Shown here piece by piece: positions 8,257 through 18,908 of a stretch of DNA of 64,000 nt (position 1 is its first letter; the number at the start of each line of letters is the position of its first letter). The stretch lies in contig VXNX01000005.1 of NCBI GenBank assembly GCA_009840385.1, positions 62,001 through 126,000 on the forward strand. Reading direction: 5' to 3'. The notes under the pieces were generated by a model, which was not told the DNA's origin, searched no databases, and worked only from the letters and a program-made list of their open reading frames with translations. Position numbers and translations under genes: made by a program. This DNA is from Candidatus Dadabacteria bacterium. GTDB taxonomy: Bacteria; Desulfobacterota_D; UBA1144; Nemesobacterales; Nemesobacteraceae.

Positions 8257-9299
8257 TTTTCCCTTTTAAGCCTGCCGAGAGATTTAGTGTAGGGTTTTTT
8301 GAACAGACCGACTTCAGTTATTAGGCATTCAATATTGTCGGCTGGTGTAATATCAAACGCGGGATTGATCGCGTTTACTTCGGCGCTTATCCGTTTTCCG
8401 TCTATGTGTGTTACCTCTTCGGGGTTTCTTTGCTCGATTATAATATCCTCTCCGCTTGAACATTCGTTATCTATTGTTGAAGTGGGAGCTGCCACGTAGA
8501 AAGGGATCCCGTGATGCTTCGCCAGGATTGACAGGGAATATGTCCCTATCTTGTTTGCCGTATCTCCGTTTGAAGCTACTCTGTCGGCTCCGACCACGAC
8601 CGAATCAACAACCCCCTTGCTCATCAGATGTCCGGCCATGCTGTCGGTTATCAAACGGACCGGAATGCCGTCCCGCTCAAGCTCCCAAGTGGTAAGTCTT
8701 GCTCCCTGAAGAACCGGTCTTGTCTCTGATGATATTACGCTTATGTTCTTGCCTTGGCGAAAGGCCGATCTTATTACCCCTAGAGCTGTTCCGTAACCTG
8801 CGGTGGCAAGTCCTCCGGCATTGCAGTGCGTCAGGACAACAGAGTTGTCTTTTATGAGTTCCGATCCGTTCTCCCCGATCTGCATGCATGTCCTGAGGTC
8901 TTCTTCCTGTATGTTAATTGCTTCAGTTATAAGAAGCTCCTTGATTTTTTCCACTTTCTGGCCCCTGCATTCTGAGATCAATCTGTTCATCCTGCCGATG
9001 GCCCAGAACAGATTTACGGCTGTCGGTCGCGTCAGGGCCAGATGCTCCGATATGGTTTTCATGCGCTCCGCGAATTCTTCGTAAGAAGAATCGTTGCTGA
9101 CGCTCGTGGCCCCGAGAGCCATTCCCATGGCGGCTGCTATCCCTATAGCCGGAGCCCCCCTGATAACCAGATCTCTGATGCATTCTGCCACCTCTTCAAA
9201 CTTTGCGCATTCAACATAGGCTTCCTCACCGGGAAGCTTTCTCTGGTCAATCATTAAAACCCTGTTGTTTCTCCACTCTATCGTTTTAAAGGAGTTCAT
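8250..9299 (-). CDS. mtnA: S-methyl-5-thioribose-1-phosphate isomerase
   Basis: 349 residues from the ATG at 9299, which overlaps the prmA stop as ATGA. The longer reading frame starting at 9347 lies inside prmA and is not needed. The protein converts methylthioribose-1-phosphate to methylthioribulose-1-phosphate in methionine salvage. The eIF2B-related fold signature RGAPAIGIAAAMG is near residues 48-60, and the catalytic Cys/Asp region is present (NAGGLATAGYGTALG; VVGADRVASNGD). No other methionine-salvage gene is in the window. Confidence 0.95.
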   Translation of the reverse strand: MNSFKTIEWRNNRVLMIDQRKLPGEEAYVECAKFEEVAECIRDLVIRGAPAIGIAAAMGMALGATSVSNDSSYEEFAERMKTISEHLALTRPTAVNLFWAIGRMNRLISECRGQKVEKIKELLITEAINIQEEDLRTCMQIGENGSELIKDNSVVLTHCNAGGLATAGYGTALGVIRSAFRQGKNISVISSETRPVLQGARLTTWELERDGIPVRLITDSMAGHLMSKGVVDSVVVGADRVASNGDTANKIGTYSLSILAKHHGIPFYVAAPTSTIDNECSSGEDIIIEQRNPEEVTHIDGKRISAEVNAINPAFDITPADNIECLITEVGLFKKPYTKSLGRLKRENQ

Positions 9300-10183
9300 T
9301 TCTTTGGCTTCCTCGTTCTCTTTAGACTGAAGAGAAGTCCTGCCCACCCACTCTCGACCTTCTCACTAACCATATCATACCCCGAGTTTCTGTATATCCC
9401 GGCTATCTCCTGTTTATCGCTTGCCTGTATTCCGGACACTATAAGGTACCCCATGGGGAAAAGCCTCTCTTTTAAACTGTTTTTCATTGAGATGAGGGTA
9501 TCTCTGGAAGTGTTGGAAACAATCACGTCGAATTTCTTTAGCGTACAGTATGCAGAACCACACCAGACTTTTACCCTGTCGGAAGTTCCGTTTGCAGCGG
9601 AATTCGAGATGGTCTCTCTTGCGGCCTTGAAATCTATGTCTGCGCAAAACGAAACACCCGCCCCCAGTTTAATTGAGCAGATTCCCAGAATACCGCTTCC
9701 GCAGCCGACATCAAAAACGGAACATCCGGGGTGTTCCCCAATGATTTCATCCAGATAACTTATGCATATCCTAGTTGTTTCGTGGTGTCCGGTGCCAAAG
9801 GCGTTTCCTGGATTTATTTCAACTACCTCGGTTCCTTGCTCCGCCTGGTAGTGTTTTTCCCAAGGAGGTTTGATGACTATCCGGCGACTTGCCCTTACAG
9901 GTTTCAAGTAGGATTTCCATCCTTCCCAGTCTGCCTGTTTGATGTATCGAGTGGTGAACCGTACGGCCTCGGCGTTTTCGTCAAGCAGCGCCAAGAACTC
10001 TTTTACCGTCGTTATGACTCCCGCGATATCCGTTTTTTCCTCAAAATACGCATGAATTAGCAGTTTCCCGTGTTCTCCTTGCTCCTCGCTTACGGCTCCG
10101 GCCTCAAGACCCAAAAGCAGATCCGAAACAGATGCGGCCATCTCCTTGGGCAACTCGATCGTAAGTCTCTTCATTCTCGACAT
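9296..10183 (-). CDS. prmA: Ribosomal protein L11 methyltransferase
   Basis: 295 residues. It trimethylates ribosomal protein L11 using S-adenosylmethionine. The substrate-recognition domain occupies about 1-110. The class I methyltransferase core follows, with NPGNAFGTGHHETT near 124-137, SAM motif VFDVGCGSGILGI and the catalytic-loop SNTSRD in place of the usual N-I/L-L. The first Met (10183) is likely the start because a promoter sits immediately upstream; Met4 is an alternative. Coupled to mtnA by an ATGA overlap. Confidence 0.92.
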   Translation of the reverse strand: MSRMKRLTIELPKEMAASVSDLLLGLEAGAVSEEQGEHGKLLIHAYFEEKTDIAGVITTVKEFLALLDENAEAVRFTTRYIKQADWEGWKSYLKPVRASRRIVIKPPWEKHYQAEQGTEVVEINPGNAFGTGHHETTRICISYLDEIIGEHPGCSVFDVGCGSGILGICSIKLGAGVSFCADIDFKAARETISNSAANGTSDRVKVWCGSAYCTLKKFDVIVSNTSRDTLISMKNSLKERLFPMGYLIVSGIQASDKQEIAGIYRNSGYDMVSEKVESGWAGLLFSLKRTRKPKK

Positions 10184-10189
10184 GGCAGA

Positions 10190-10219
10190 TAATTAATTAT
10201 ATTCGGTGCGCCTAGTCAA
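10190..10219 (-). promoter_or_regulatory. Promoter of prmA-mtnA abutting the start codon
   Basis: On the minus strand: TTGACT (10219-10214), 18 bases, TAATTA (10195-10190), then 6 bases to the prmA ATG. No ribosome-binding site is seen, so the message may be leaderless. It lies back to back with the dksA promoter at 10221-10249. Confidence 0.45.
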
Positions 10220-10220
10220 A

Positions 10221-10249
10221 TTTACAAAGAAAGCACGGGTATATATAAT
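10221..10249 (+). promoter_or_regulatory. Near-consensus promoter placing the dksA transcript start on its ATG
   Basis: TTTACA (10221-10226), 17 bases, TATAAT (10244-10249). The ATG at 10257 is 7 bases after the -10 box, the usual distance to a transcription start. No Shine-Dalgarno exists, so a leaderless mRNA is the simplest reading. Confidence 0.65.
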
Positions 10250-10256
10250 ATTTGCC

Positions 10257-10616
10257 ATGAAGGCAGAAACTAGGGAGACCGTAAGAACCATCCTGATTCA
10301 GAAGATGTCCGATATATTGGGCATTGCCTACAATACTGTTGATAGGATGAGCAAGGGATCCAACTCTTTCCCCGATCCCCTTGACAGGGCTCTGTCCGAG
10401 TCGAACAGAGTTCTTGAACTGAGGGAAAGGGACAGGGAGAGAAAGCTGCTTCGGAAAATACGCGACGCCCTTGCAAGGCTTGAAAACGGTTCCTATGGAA
10501 TCTGCGAGGTGTGTGAAGAGGAGATCTCGGAGCAGAGACTGATCGCAAGGCCGGAGACTACTCTTTGCATAGAGTGCAAGGAAGAGCAGGAAGATATTGA
10601 AAAGAAGTTCGGCTAG
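10257..10616 (+). CDS. dksA: DksA/TraR-family protein with complete C4 zinc finger
   Basis: 119 residues from the ATG at 10257; an upstream in-frame GTG (10206) would overlap the promoter and is rejected. The zinc finger is complete: Cys83, Cys86, Cys104, Cys107. DPLDRA (40-45) matches the coiled-coil-tip Asp-Asp-Ala pattern needed to modulate RNA polymerase with ppGpp. It is shorter than E. coli DksA (151 residues). It diverges from prmA; the cysteine-poor paralogue lies 2.5 kb upstream. Confidence 0.9.
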   Translation: MKAETRETVRTILIQKMSDILGIAYNTVDRMSKGSNSFPDPLDRALSESNRVLELRERDRERKLLRKIRDALARLENGSYGICEVCEEEISEQRLIARPETTLCIECKEEQEDIEKKFG

Positions 10617-10619
10617 CTG

Positions 10620-11078
10620 TTAATTCTCAAGAATCATAGTTCCGCTGAGCAGGTTTAGCATAGACTCCTTGGTTATTTTCCACCGCCCCAAGACCTTCGA
10701 CAAGTTAATAACCTCTTTGGCTTTATACGTCATCGAATAGCCATCTATCTTCACGTCAATTGAAGACAGTATCATCACCCTTGCGTTTGTTCCGTTGATA
10801 TATATGTATCTTTCGGGCTCACTGAATGATACCTTGTCAATGACGGATACGTGATCCCTGAATCTGTTCACAAGTTTCTGCTTGTCAATTACCTCTTCTC
10901 CAGAGGTTATCCTGTAATCTTCGTGTATGCACTCCGAATAAATTTCGGGGTCTTTTAGTTCGAAGGCACTGGTCCTCTTGTCAAGAAGCATATTTATCTT
11001 GTCTTCATCAGAAGACCCGCAGGACGCGAGAAAGATAACCGCGACCAGATATGCAAGCAGCTTGTATGTTCTGATCAT
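10620..11078 (-). CDS. Small NTF2-like (SnoaL-type) lipoprotein of unknown role
   Basis: 152 residues. The signal peptide has a lipobox ending at Cys20 (FLASC), so the protein should be membrane-anchored. The mature part has the alpha+beta rhythm of NTF2-like domains, with an N-terminal helix (KINMLLDKRTSAFELKD) followed by YSECIHEDYRITSG and several strands. Such domains bind small ligands or act as scaffolds. No catalytic residues can be assigned. It ends 3 bases from the dksA stop (convergent) and lies downstream of bamD on the same strand. Confidence 0.6.
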   Translation of the reverse strand: MIRTYKLLAYLVAVIFLASCGSSDEDKINMLLDKRTSAFELKDPEIYSECIHEDYRITSGEEVIDKQKLVNRFRDHVSVIDKVSFSEPERYIYINGTNARVMILSSIDVKIDGYSMTYKAKEVINLSKVLGRWKITKESMLNLLSGTMILEN

Positions 11079-11191
11079 GTCTGTTTTATCGTTTGGTCGA
11101 ACCGACGCGCACAGTCGGAGAATTTATCGTGCCGTTGAGTTCATGAGCTGGATTGTTTGTCCCCAGCCACGGGGAAAGATTTTTCCAGTCA

Positions 11192-11878
11192 CTAGGATGA
11201 CTGCTCGGATAACTTTTCTTGAGTCTCTAAGAGAAGCTCTCTGGCTTTTTCTGTATATTCGGTGTCGGAGTAATTTTCCAGAACGTTTTTATATCTTTGC
11301 GCCGCGGCCTCGTAGTTTTTTTTCCTCTGGTAGAACTTCCCTATGTAGATTTCTCTTTCCGCGAGTAATTTTCTGGATTTCTCGATCTTTTCATGCGTTT
11401 GCTCAGCGTATGGGGAGTCGGGGTAGGTTTTATTGAGCAAAGTGAACCACTTTATCGCATTAAGCGGCTTCGAGTGATTTCTGTCCTTTCCCGATTTCAT
11501 TTTATAGTAGGAGAGTCCGAGTCGATACATCGCGTAATCAAGTTCTTCGTGACCTGGATGGTTGGTTATGAAATTTTCGTATTCTTCGGCGGCTAGGGTG
11601 TATTCCTTTTTTTTGAAATAGACATCACCGCTTCTCAGTTCGGCTAGTGCGGCGTACTTTGTATAAGGGTAGCGGATCTGTATTTCTTTCAGTATGTCGA
11701 ATACTTTGTCGTAATTTGTTCCGCCGAATATCCAGGGAAAACCACTTTCCTTGTTAAGTTCTTCGACCACTTCGTTGTTAAGTTGCTCCGCTGTTCCTTC
11801 GTAGATTGCTTTCTTTCCCCCGCAGGAAACCACAAGGAGCAAAGCAACGATAACTAGTAATCTTGCCGGGTTTTTCAT
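11192..11878 (-). CDS. bamD: Outer membrane protein assembly lipoprotein BamD
   Basis: 228 residues. The signal peptide ends in VVSC with lipid-modified Cys19. Tetratricopeptide-like repeats fill the mature protein: AALAELRSGDVYFKKKEYTL, a DYAMYRLGLSYYKM segment, and the terminal NYEAAAQRYKNVLENYSDTE. This is the YfiO/BamD pattern. BamD works with BamA to fold beta-barrels into the outer membrane. It is monocistronic or cotranscribed with the lipoprotein downstream (113-base gap). Confidence 0.92.
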   Translation of the reverse strand: MKNPARLLVIVALLLVVSCGGKKAIYEGTAEQLNNEVVEELNKESGFPWIFGGTNYDKVFDILKEIQIRYPYTKYAALAELRSGDVYFKKKEYTLAAEEYENFITNHPGHEELDYAMYRLGLSYYKMKSGKDRNHSKPLNAIKWFTLLNKTYPDSPYAEQTHEKIEKSRKLLAEREIYIGKFYQRKKNYEAAAQRYKNVLENYSDTEYTEKARELLLETQEKLSEQSS

Positions 11879-11884
11879 GACTCA

Positions 11885-11914
11885 ATATTGTTTGGGAAAT
11901 TGTTTCTGTGTCAA
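11885..11914 (-). promoter_or_regulatory. Promoter of bamD close to the start codon
   Basis: On the minus strand: TTGACA (11914-11909), 18 bases, CAATAT (11890-11885), then 6 bases to the bamD ATG at 11878. No Shine-Dalgarno is visible. Another candidate leaderless start. Confidence 0.45.
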
Positions 11915-12001
11915 CACACCTTCAAGTGAGCATCTTCGGGAGCGTTTCTCACACTCAATAAAAAGAATTCCCTTGGTTTTCAAATAAAAGTTCTCCGCAG
12001 G

Positions 12002-12721
12002 TCAGGTGATTTTCTGTCCCGGTTCAAGGGCAACTACCGTCAGAGAATCCATGTCCTTGGTCAGCGTTTTCAATTCATCCGGGGTTCCCACGAGAAGCGG
12101 AAAGGTTTCGTAGTGCATAGGAACGACCCATTTCACGTTGAGCAGTCTGCATGCGTACGATGCTTCAAGCGGGGACATCGTGAAGAGATCTCCGATGGGA
12201 AGCATTGCCAGTTCCGGTTTGTATATTTCCGATATAAGTTTCATGTCACCGAAAATGTTGGTATCTCCGGCGTGGTATATTGCGTAATCATTTTCAAATT
12301 TTATTACGTAACCTACAGGTTCCCCGCCGTAAATAACCGTTCCGTCTTCCTCTTTAATGCTGCTGCTGTGCTGAGCGTGGGTCACTGTGAACCTTATCCC
12401 GTCTATAACAACGTTGCCTCCCTTGTTGCACGGCATGCAGTTCTCAACCCCCTTTGAGCTCAGCCAGTCGCAGATTTCCCAGTTAGCCACAACCTTGGAG
12501 TTGTATTTCCTGTAAAGGGGAATCACGTCGCTTATATGGTCAAAATGCCCGTGCGAGACTGTTATAATGTCAATGTGGCCGACTTCACGGAGTTGCTCCG
12601 GGCACGAGGGATTTCCTTGGATCCACGGATCAAGCATCACCGTTTTGCCACCGGGTGATTTTACCAAGAAAGTGGAATGTCCAAAGTAGGTTATTTCTAT
12701 TCCGTTATTCAGTATTTCCAT
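12002..12721 (-). CDS. Metallo-beta-lactamase-fold hydrolase (UPF0173 type)
   Basis: 239 residues. The zinc-binding HGHFDH motif is at 57-62, with GHSTFLV near the N-terminus and further ligands at THAQHSS and HAGDTN. Length and order match the UPF0173 family of metal-dependent hydrolases, whose substrates are not established. The start at 12721 is supported by GAGGGGAG six bases upstream. It stands alone and diverges from serS. Confidence 0.88.
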   Translation of the reverse strand: MEILNNGIEITYFGHSTFLVKSPGGKTVMLDPWIQGNPSCPEQLREVGHIDIITVSHGHFDHISDVIPLYRKYNSKVVANWEICDWLSSKGVENCMPCNKGGNVVIDGIRFTVTHAQHSSSIKEEDGTVIYGGEPVGYVIKFENDYAIYHAGDTNIFGDMKLISEIYKPELAMLPIGDLFTMSPLEASYACRLLNVKWVVPMHYETFPLLVGTPDELKTLTKDMDSLTVVALEPGQKIT

Positions 12722-12887
12722 TACGCGCTCCCCTCATCAATGTTTTTTCGGGCTTATCTATCCGGTTATTAAACCCGAAAAGAACCTTTTGTGCAAAGTT
12801 GCAAACTGTTTGAAAATATCGGCTGTGAGTGTACATTAGACACCTGACTTTTTGTTTCTTCAGGTTCTTGCGGAGCGTGTGTTCTAA

Positions 12888-14168
12888 ATGCTGGATCCCA
12901 AATTAATTGAGCGAAATATCGATCTTGTGGGCGAAAAACTCGCTACCAGAGGGTTTGACACCGATCTTTCGGAATTTGCCGTACTGAATTCCCGTAGAAA
13001 AGAGATAATACAGAAGGTCGAGGCCCTTGAACACCGGAGAAACGAGGGTTCAAAGAAGGTAGGCACTCTTAAGAGATCGGGGGATGAAGACGAGCTTTCG
13101 AGACTTCTTCCGGAACTCAAGGCCCTCTCCGAAGAGATAAAGGATCTCAATGAGAAGAAAACCGAGGCGGAGATGCTTCTCAGGGAATTTCTCCTGAACG
13201 TTCCCAACATGCCCGACTCCTCGGTTCCCGAAGGGCCCGACGACACGGCGAACGTTGAGATAAGAAAGTGGGGAGAACCCCGGGATTTTGACTTTGAGGT
13301 AAAAGATCACGTGTTGCTTGGGGACGAGCTTGACATACTGGACCTTCCGAGGGCTACGAAGATCGCGGGCGCGCGATTTGCGCTTTACAAGAATGCAGGC
13401 GCGCGGCTTGAGAGGGCACTTATAAATTTCATGCTAGATGTTCATACCAAGCAGCACGGGTACACAGAAGTTCTCACTCCCTTCGTAGCCAACACCGAGA
13501 GTCTTACGGGGACGGGAAATCTTCCCAAGTTCGAAGAAGATCTTTTCAAACTGAGCGATACGGATTATTACATGGTTCCCACTGCCGAGGTTCCGGTTAC
13601 AAACATTCACCGCGACGAAATAATTCCCGCAGAGATGCTTCCGATTAAATACGTGGCCTACACTCCGTGCTTCAGGAAGGAAGCGGGTTCCTACGGAAAA
13701 GACGTGCACGGAATAATAAGGCAGCACCAGTTCAACAAGGTGGAACTTGTGCGTTTTGCTAACCCGGAGAACTCATACGAGGAGCTTGAGACGCTGACCG
13801 CCGATGCCGCTAAGATTCTCGAGCTTCTCGGTATTCCTTACAGGGTCGTTGTTCTTTGCACAGGGGACATGGGATTTTCTTCGGCCAAGACTTATGATCT
13901 TGAAGTGTGGGTGCCGAGCGAAGGCAGATACAGGGAAATATCATCCTGCAGCAATTTTGAGGCGTTTCAGGCAAGGCGGGCTAACATAAGGTACAGGAAA
14001 TCAAAGGGATCCAAGCCGTCCTATCTTCATACCCTTAATGGTTCTGGTGTGGCCGTGGGCAGGGCTCTTCTGGCGATTCTTGAGAATTTTCAGACCGAAG
14101 AAGGAACCGTAGAAATTCCCGAGGTGCTGGTTCCCTACATGGATGGCATCAAGGTTATAAGCCGGTAA
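12888..14168 (+). CDS. serS: Seryl-tRNA synthetase
   Basis: 426 residues, full length. The N-terminal helical hairpin that grips the long variable arm of tRNA-Ser covers about 28-105. Class II motif 2 ([13 protein letters not shown]) and motif 3 ([17 protein letters not shown]) are present. Convergent with frr. Two of its tRNA substrates are in this window (UGA at 23030, GCU at 49334). Confidence 0.97.
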   Translation: MLDPKLIERNIDLVGEKLATRGFDTDLSEFAVLNSRRKEIIQKVEALEHRRNEGSKKVGTLKRSGDEDELSRLLPELKALSEEIKDLNEKKTEAEMLLREFLLNVPNMPDSSVPEGPDDTANVEIRKWGEPRDFDFEVKDHVLLGDELDILDLPRATKIAGARFALYKNAGARLERALINFMLDVHTKQHGYTEVLTPFVANTESLTGTGNLPKFEEDLFKLSDTDYYMVPTAEVPVTNIHRDEIIPAEMLPIKYVAYTPCFRKEAGSYGKDVHGIIRQHQFNKVELVRFANPENSYEELETLTADAAKILELLGIPYRVVVLCTGDMGFSSAKTYDLEVWVPSEGRYREISSCSNFEAFQARRANIRYRKSKGSKPSYLHTLNGSGVAVGRALLAILENFQTEEGTVEIPEVLVPYMDGIKVISR

Positions 14169-14180
14169 TCCGTGCGGTTC

Positions 14181-15505
<1,325 letters not shown>

Positions 15506-16102
15506 TCATTCGCCCAGTTGGTATCTTACGAACCTTTTTACAACTATGTTTTCGCCGATTTTTGCTATCAGATTGTTTACGAGGTCTACGATTTTTATTT
15601 TAGGATCTCTTATATATGGCTGCTCAAGAAGACATATTTCCTCGAAAAACTTGTTTATTCTTCCCGCAACCATTTTTTCTGCTATATTCTCGGGTTTTCC
15701 CGATTCCATAGCTTCCGCCTTGAGGATCCGCTTTTCATTTTCTATTTCTTCTTCTGAAACTTCTTCCTTTCTTACGTAGACCGGATTGTTTGCCGCTATC
15801 TGCATAGCGACTTCCCTGCAGAGATTCTGAAATTCATCGTTTCTGGCCACAAAATCCGTTTCACAGTTAACCTCGAGCATTACGCCGATCTTGCCGCCTG
15901 CGTGAACGTATGAGGAAATAATTCCCTGATCGGTTTTTCTGGTAGTTTTTTTAGATGCTTTCGCAACGCCTTTTATTCTCAGGATCTCAGTCGCTTTTTC
16001 GAAATTCCCCTCGGTTTCCACAAGCGCGTTCTTACAGTCAAGAAAAGGAGCACCCGTCTTTTCTCTCAAATCCTTTACCATTGCTGCTTTGATCTCAGCC
16101 AT
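15506..16102 (-). CDS. tsf: Elongation factor Ts, short form
   Basis: 198 residues. It catalyses GDP/GTP exchange on EF-Tu. The N-terminal UBA-like domain with TGAPFLDCKNAL (16-27) and the core GKIGVMLEVNCETDFVARN are present. Like the short forms of cyanobacteria, chloroplasts and Thermus, it lacks much of the second core domain of the roughly 280-residue E. coli protein. Two bases separate it from rpsB. Confidence 0.96.
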   Translation of the reverse strand: MAEIKAAMVKDLREKTGAPFLDCKNALVETEGNFEKATEILRIKGVAKASKKTTRKTDQGIISSYVHAGGKIGVMLEVNCETDFVARNDEFQNLCREVAMQIAANNPVYVRKEEVSEEEIENEKRILKAEAMESGKPENIAEKMVAGRINKFFEEICLLEQPYIRDPKIKIVDLVNNLIAKIGENIVVKRFVRYQLGE

Positions 16103-16104
16103 TT

Positions 16105-17025
16105 CTAGTCCTCTTTTTTATCTTCTGTATTCTCTGACATTTCCTTCTGCGCCTGGGCGTTTTCACTTTCGGAAGATTCCGAAATCGCTACCGAAACGAA
16201 ATCTTCCCCCTCATCATCAGATTCGGCTTCCTTGAAAACGAACACTTTCCTTTCTACCACTACGCCCTCAAGACTGTCTTTTTCTACCTGTTCAACCTCC
16301 CCACTGACCAGTTTTTCCTGATATATGTGATTTCCCTCGATACAGGCATCCGCTATTTTTGAAGTGAACAGCTTTATCGCCCTTATGGCGTCATCATTGC
16401 TTGGAATCGGATAATCCGCGTTCGCGGGATCGCAGTTCGTATCAACGATCGCTATGACCGGTATCGACAGATTTCTCGCTTCTTTTATGGCTATATGTTC
16501 TTTTTTGGTGTCTACGACGAAAATAGCGTCGGGAACCTGCTTCATGCCCACTATTCCGCCCAGAAGTCCCTCTAGCTTTACTATCTCTCTTCTCAGGTTT
16601 TTCGCTTCTTTTTTCGGAAGCAGCTCCATCTGTCCATCTTCTTCAAGCCTTTTTAGTTCCAGCAGATAATCAACCCTTGAGCGTATCGTGTTGAAATTTG
16701 TAAGGGTTCCGCCCAGCCAACGCGTGTTTATGTAAGGCATGTTGCACCGGAGCGATTCTTCCTCGATTATTCCCCGGGCCTGTTTCTTGGTTCCCACCAA
16801 CAAAACGGTTCCTCCGTCCGCCGCCGTGTCTTTCACGTAGTTAAACGCTCTGTTAAAGAGGGTGACGGTCTGCTGAAGGTCGATTATGTGAATGCCGTTT
16901 CTTGCTCCGAAGATAAAGGATTTCATTTTCGGATTCCAGTGGCTTTTCTGATGTCCGAAATGTACCCCCGCTTCGAGCAGGCTTTTCATGCTGAGTTTTT
17001 CGCTAACTGCGGCTTCTTCTGTCAT
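16105..17025 (-). CDS. rpsB: 30S ribosomal protein S2 with acidic C-terminal extension
   Basis: 306 residues from the ATG at 17025, chosen because GGAGG lies 8 bases upstream; the reading frame extends further upstream without need. S2 hallmarks are [14 protein letters not shown] and [11 protein letters not shown]. The conserved fold ends near residue 235. The remaining 70 residues are rich in Glu/Asp/Ser and probably disordered. First gene of the rpsB-tsf-pyrH-frr operon. Confidence 0.96.
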   Translation of the reverse strand: MTEEAAVSEKLSMKSLLEAGVHFGHQKSHWNPKMKSFIFGARNGIHIIDLQQTVTLFNRAFNYVKDTAADGGTVLLVGTKKQARGIIEEESLRCNMPYINTRWLGGTLTNFNTIRSRVDYLLELKRLEEDGQMELLPKKEAKNLRREIVKLEGLLGGIVGMKQVPDAIFVVDTKKEHIAIKEARNLSIPVIAIVDTNCDPANADYPIPSNDDAIRAIKLFTSKIADACIEGNHIYQEKLVSGEVEQVEKDSLEGVVVERKVFVFKEAESDDEGEDFVSVAISESSESENAQAQKEMSENTEDKKED

Positions 17026-17060
17026 TAAATATCCTCCGAATTCCTTTTGCAAATCAGGTT

Positions 17061-17089
17061 TTAATACCAGAAAAACGATTATTAATCAA
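17061..17089 (-). promoter_or_regulatory. Promoter of rpsB-tsf-pyrH-frr
   Basis: On the minus strand: TTGATT (17089-17084), 17 bases, TATTAA (17066-17061), about 36 bases before the rpsB start codon. Confidence 0.5.
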
Positions 17090-17146
17090 GTTGTTGGGTA
17101 TGATAATGTTCCATATCAACAATGCCGGAAGCTTGAAGAAGACAAG

Positions 17147-18037
17147 ATGAAATACCTTGTAATAGCAAATCCCGAGGCGGGCACAAAAACGCTTGACACA
17201 ACGCTTGAACAGGTCCGTAGCGCTTTTGAAGCAAGAGAAATTATCCATGAAGTGAGACTTACCCAATTCCCAGGGCACGCCGCGAAGATTGCCGCAGAAG
17301 GGCTCAGTGAAGGATTTACCCACATGATTTCTCTTGGAGGGGACGGTACGTCAAGCGAGATCGTAAGTTCAATCCGCGATACCGAAACTGTTTTCGGAAT
17401 TATTCCAGGAGGCAGTGGAAACGATTTCCCGAAGGCCGCCGGCATTCCGCTTGATACGCAAGCGGCTGTAGACAATATTTTTTCGGGCCGGCCGAGAAAA
17501 GCCGATGTGGCCTTTGTTGACGAAAAATGTTTTATAAACGGTTTTGGGGTCGGGATGGACGGTGCCGTGGCGCACGATTTCGGGGAGCTTGGCCTCAGGC
17601 GTCTTGGTTCTTTCGGCTACATTGTTGGAGCGGTAATTGAGGCGTTCCGGTTTCAGGGGTTTGTCTCCAAAGTGGATGGGGAAGTTGGTACGGCGTCCGC
17701 GACAGGCAGAAAACTGCTTCTTTTCGGAGCCTCGAACGGTCCTTTTCAGGGTGGGAAATTCAATCTGGCCCCCGGGGCCGACATATTCGACGGGCATCTC
17801 GATATCCATATAATAAGTGACATGCATCCGATTGGAAGGCTTTTTAAGATACAGAAGGTGCTTGAGGGCCGTCACGAGGGACTTCGGGAGGTCAGCATTG
17901 TGAGAGTGAAGCAACTAAGGTTCGAAACCTTTACGGATCTTCCGGCGCACATGGACGGGGAGATATTCACTCTTCGTTCCGGAAAGCACTCTATACGGAT
18001 TGGAGAGCAGAGAGTAAACATTATAGTTCCCGCGTAG
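17147..18037 (+). CDS. Diacylglycerol kinase-like lipid kinase (YegS/BmrU family)
   Basis: 296 residues from the ATG at 17147; the frame is open upstream to 16988 but that part crosses the rpsB promoter and start. The catalytic-domain motif GGDGTSSEI is at 64-72, with PGGSGNDFPKA following, and NP-AG near the N-terminus. The family phosphorylates diacylglycerol, ceramide or related lipids. It lies 47 bases before plsC, consistent with phospholipid turnover. The substrate is not decided. Confidence 0.88.
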   Translation: MKYLVIANPEAGTKTLDTTLEQVRSAFEAREIIHEVRLTQFPGHAAKIAAEGLSEGFTHMISLGGDGTSSEIVSSIRDTETVFGIIPGGSGNDFPKAAGIPLDTQAAVDNIFSGRPRKADVAFVDEKCFINGFGVGMDGAVAHDFGELGLRRLGSFGYIVGAVIEAFRFQGFVSKVDGEVGTASATGRKLLLFGASNGPFQGGKFNLAPGADIFDGHLDIHIISDMHPIGRLFKIQKVLEGRHEGLREVSIVRVKQLRFETFTDLPAHMDGEIFTLRSGKHSIRIGEQRVNIIVPA

Positions 18038-18084
18038 TACGGACAGCCCGGGGGTTGTTTACGTGACACGCAAGAGTAGCGTTA

Positions 18085-18810
18085 ATGAAGAAGGCAAGAA
18101 GCATTCTGGCGATAATTCTTTTTTCCTTGTTTACTGCATTCTGGGGCTGTGTAGGAATTGTGGTATCGCTTTTGGCCAACAGGCATCTTATAAAATGCTC
18201 AGTGCGGCCTTGGGGAAAAACGGTTCTCTGGGCCTGCGGAGTGCGGCTTGACGTAGAGGGGACTGAAAACCTCCCGGATGGCCCCTCCATGGTGATGTTC
18301 AACCACCAGAGTTCCCTCGACATACCTGTTTTCTCCGCGGTGCTGCCTTTCGAATGGAAGGCCGTTATGAAGAATGAGGTTGCCTCGATTCCTTTTGTCG
18401 GCTGGGTATGCACTCTGAGCGGACATTATTTTGTCGCTAGGGACGGTTCGGTCGGAGATACGAACAGAGTCCGGGAAATCGTAAGGAAAATAAGGAAGGG
18501 GCCTTCGGTGATTATAGCCCCCGAGGGCACGAGAAGCGAGGACGGAACTTTGCTTCCTTTTAAGCAGGGCGGTTTTCTTATGGCCTCGCTTTCAAGGGTG
18601 CCGGTCGTGCCGATGATCATATGGGGAGGCAAGGATGTAAGAAAAAAGGGTTCCTACGAACTTAATACCGACAGGAATATTGTAGTTAGAATCCTTCCCC
18701 CTATAGATACAGCAAGCTTTCCAAAGGGAAAAGAAGGTGGCGAAAAACTTGAGAGTGTTGTTCGGGAAGGGATGCTTCGCGAGATTGAAAAAATCCGTAG
18801 CAAGCGTTAA
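18085..18810 (+). CDS. plsC: 1-acyl-sn-glycerol-3-phosphate acyltransferase
   Basis: 241 residues. An N-terminal hydrophobic helix (5-32) anchors the enzyme. The HX4D catalytic motif is His74-QSSL-Asp79 and the phosphate-binding PEGTRS lies near 148-153. It acylates lysophosphatidic acid to phosphatidic acid. It follows the lipid kinase gene on the same strand and probably shares its transcript. Confidence 0.93.
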   Translation: MKKARSILAIILFSLFTAFWGCVGIVVSLLANRHLIKCSVRPWGKTVLWACGVRLDVEGTENLPDGPSMVMFNHQSSLDIPVFSAVLPFEWKAVMKNEVASIPFVGWVCTLSGHYFVARDGSVGDTNRVREIVRKIRKGPSVIIAPEGTRSEDGTLLPFKQGGFLMASLSRVPVVPMIIWGGKDVRKKGSYELNTDRNIVVRILPPIDTASFPKGKEGGEKLESVVREGMLREIEKIRSKR

Positions 18811-18908
18811 ACTCTAGGTTGTCCGGACTGGTTGGAACTTTCGTTTGCTCTGTTTTGTTTGCCCCTGTACCTGTATTCTGATACGGGTTGTGTGAGGTTG
18901 TCTTTTTT

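Noticed and set aside
12740-12786. Inverted repeat TTTTCGGG ... CCCGAAAA between the hydrolase gene and serS
   Set aside because: The loop exceeds 20 bases and no U-tract follows; the genes diverge here, so a terminator is not expected.
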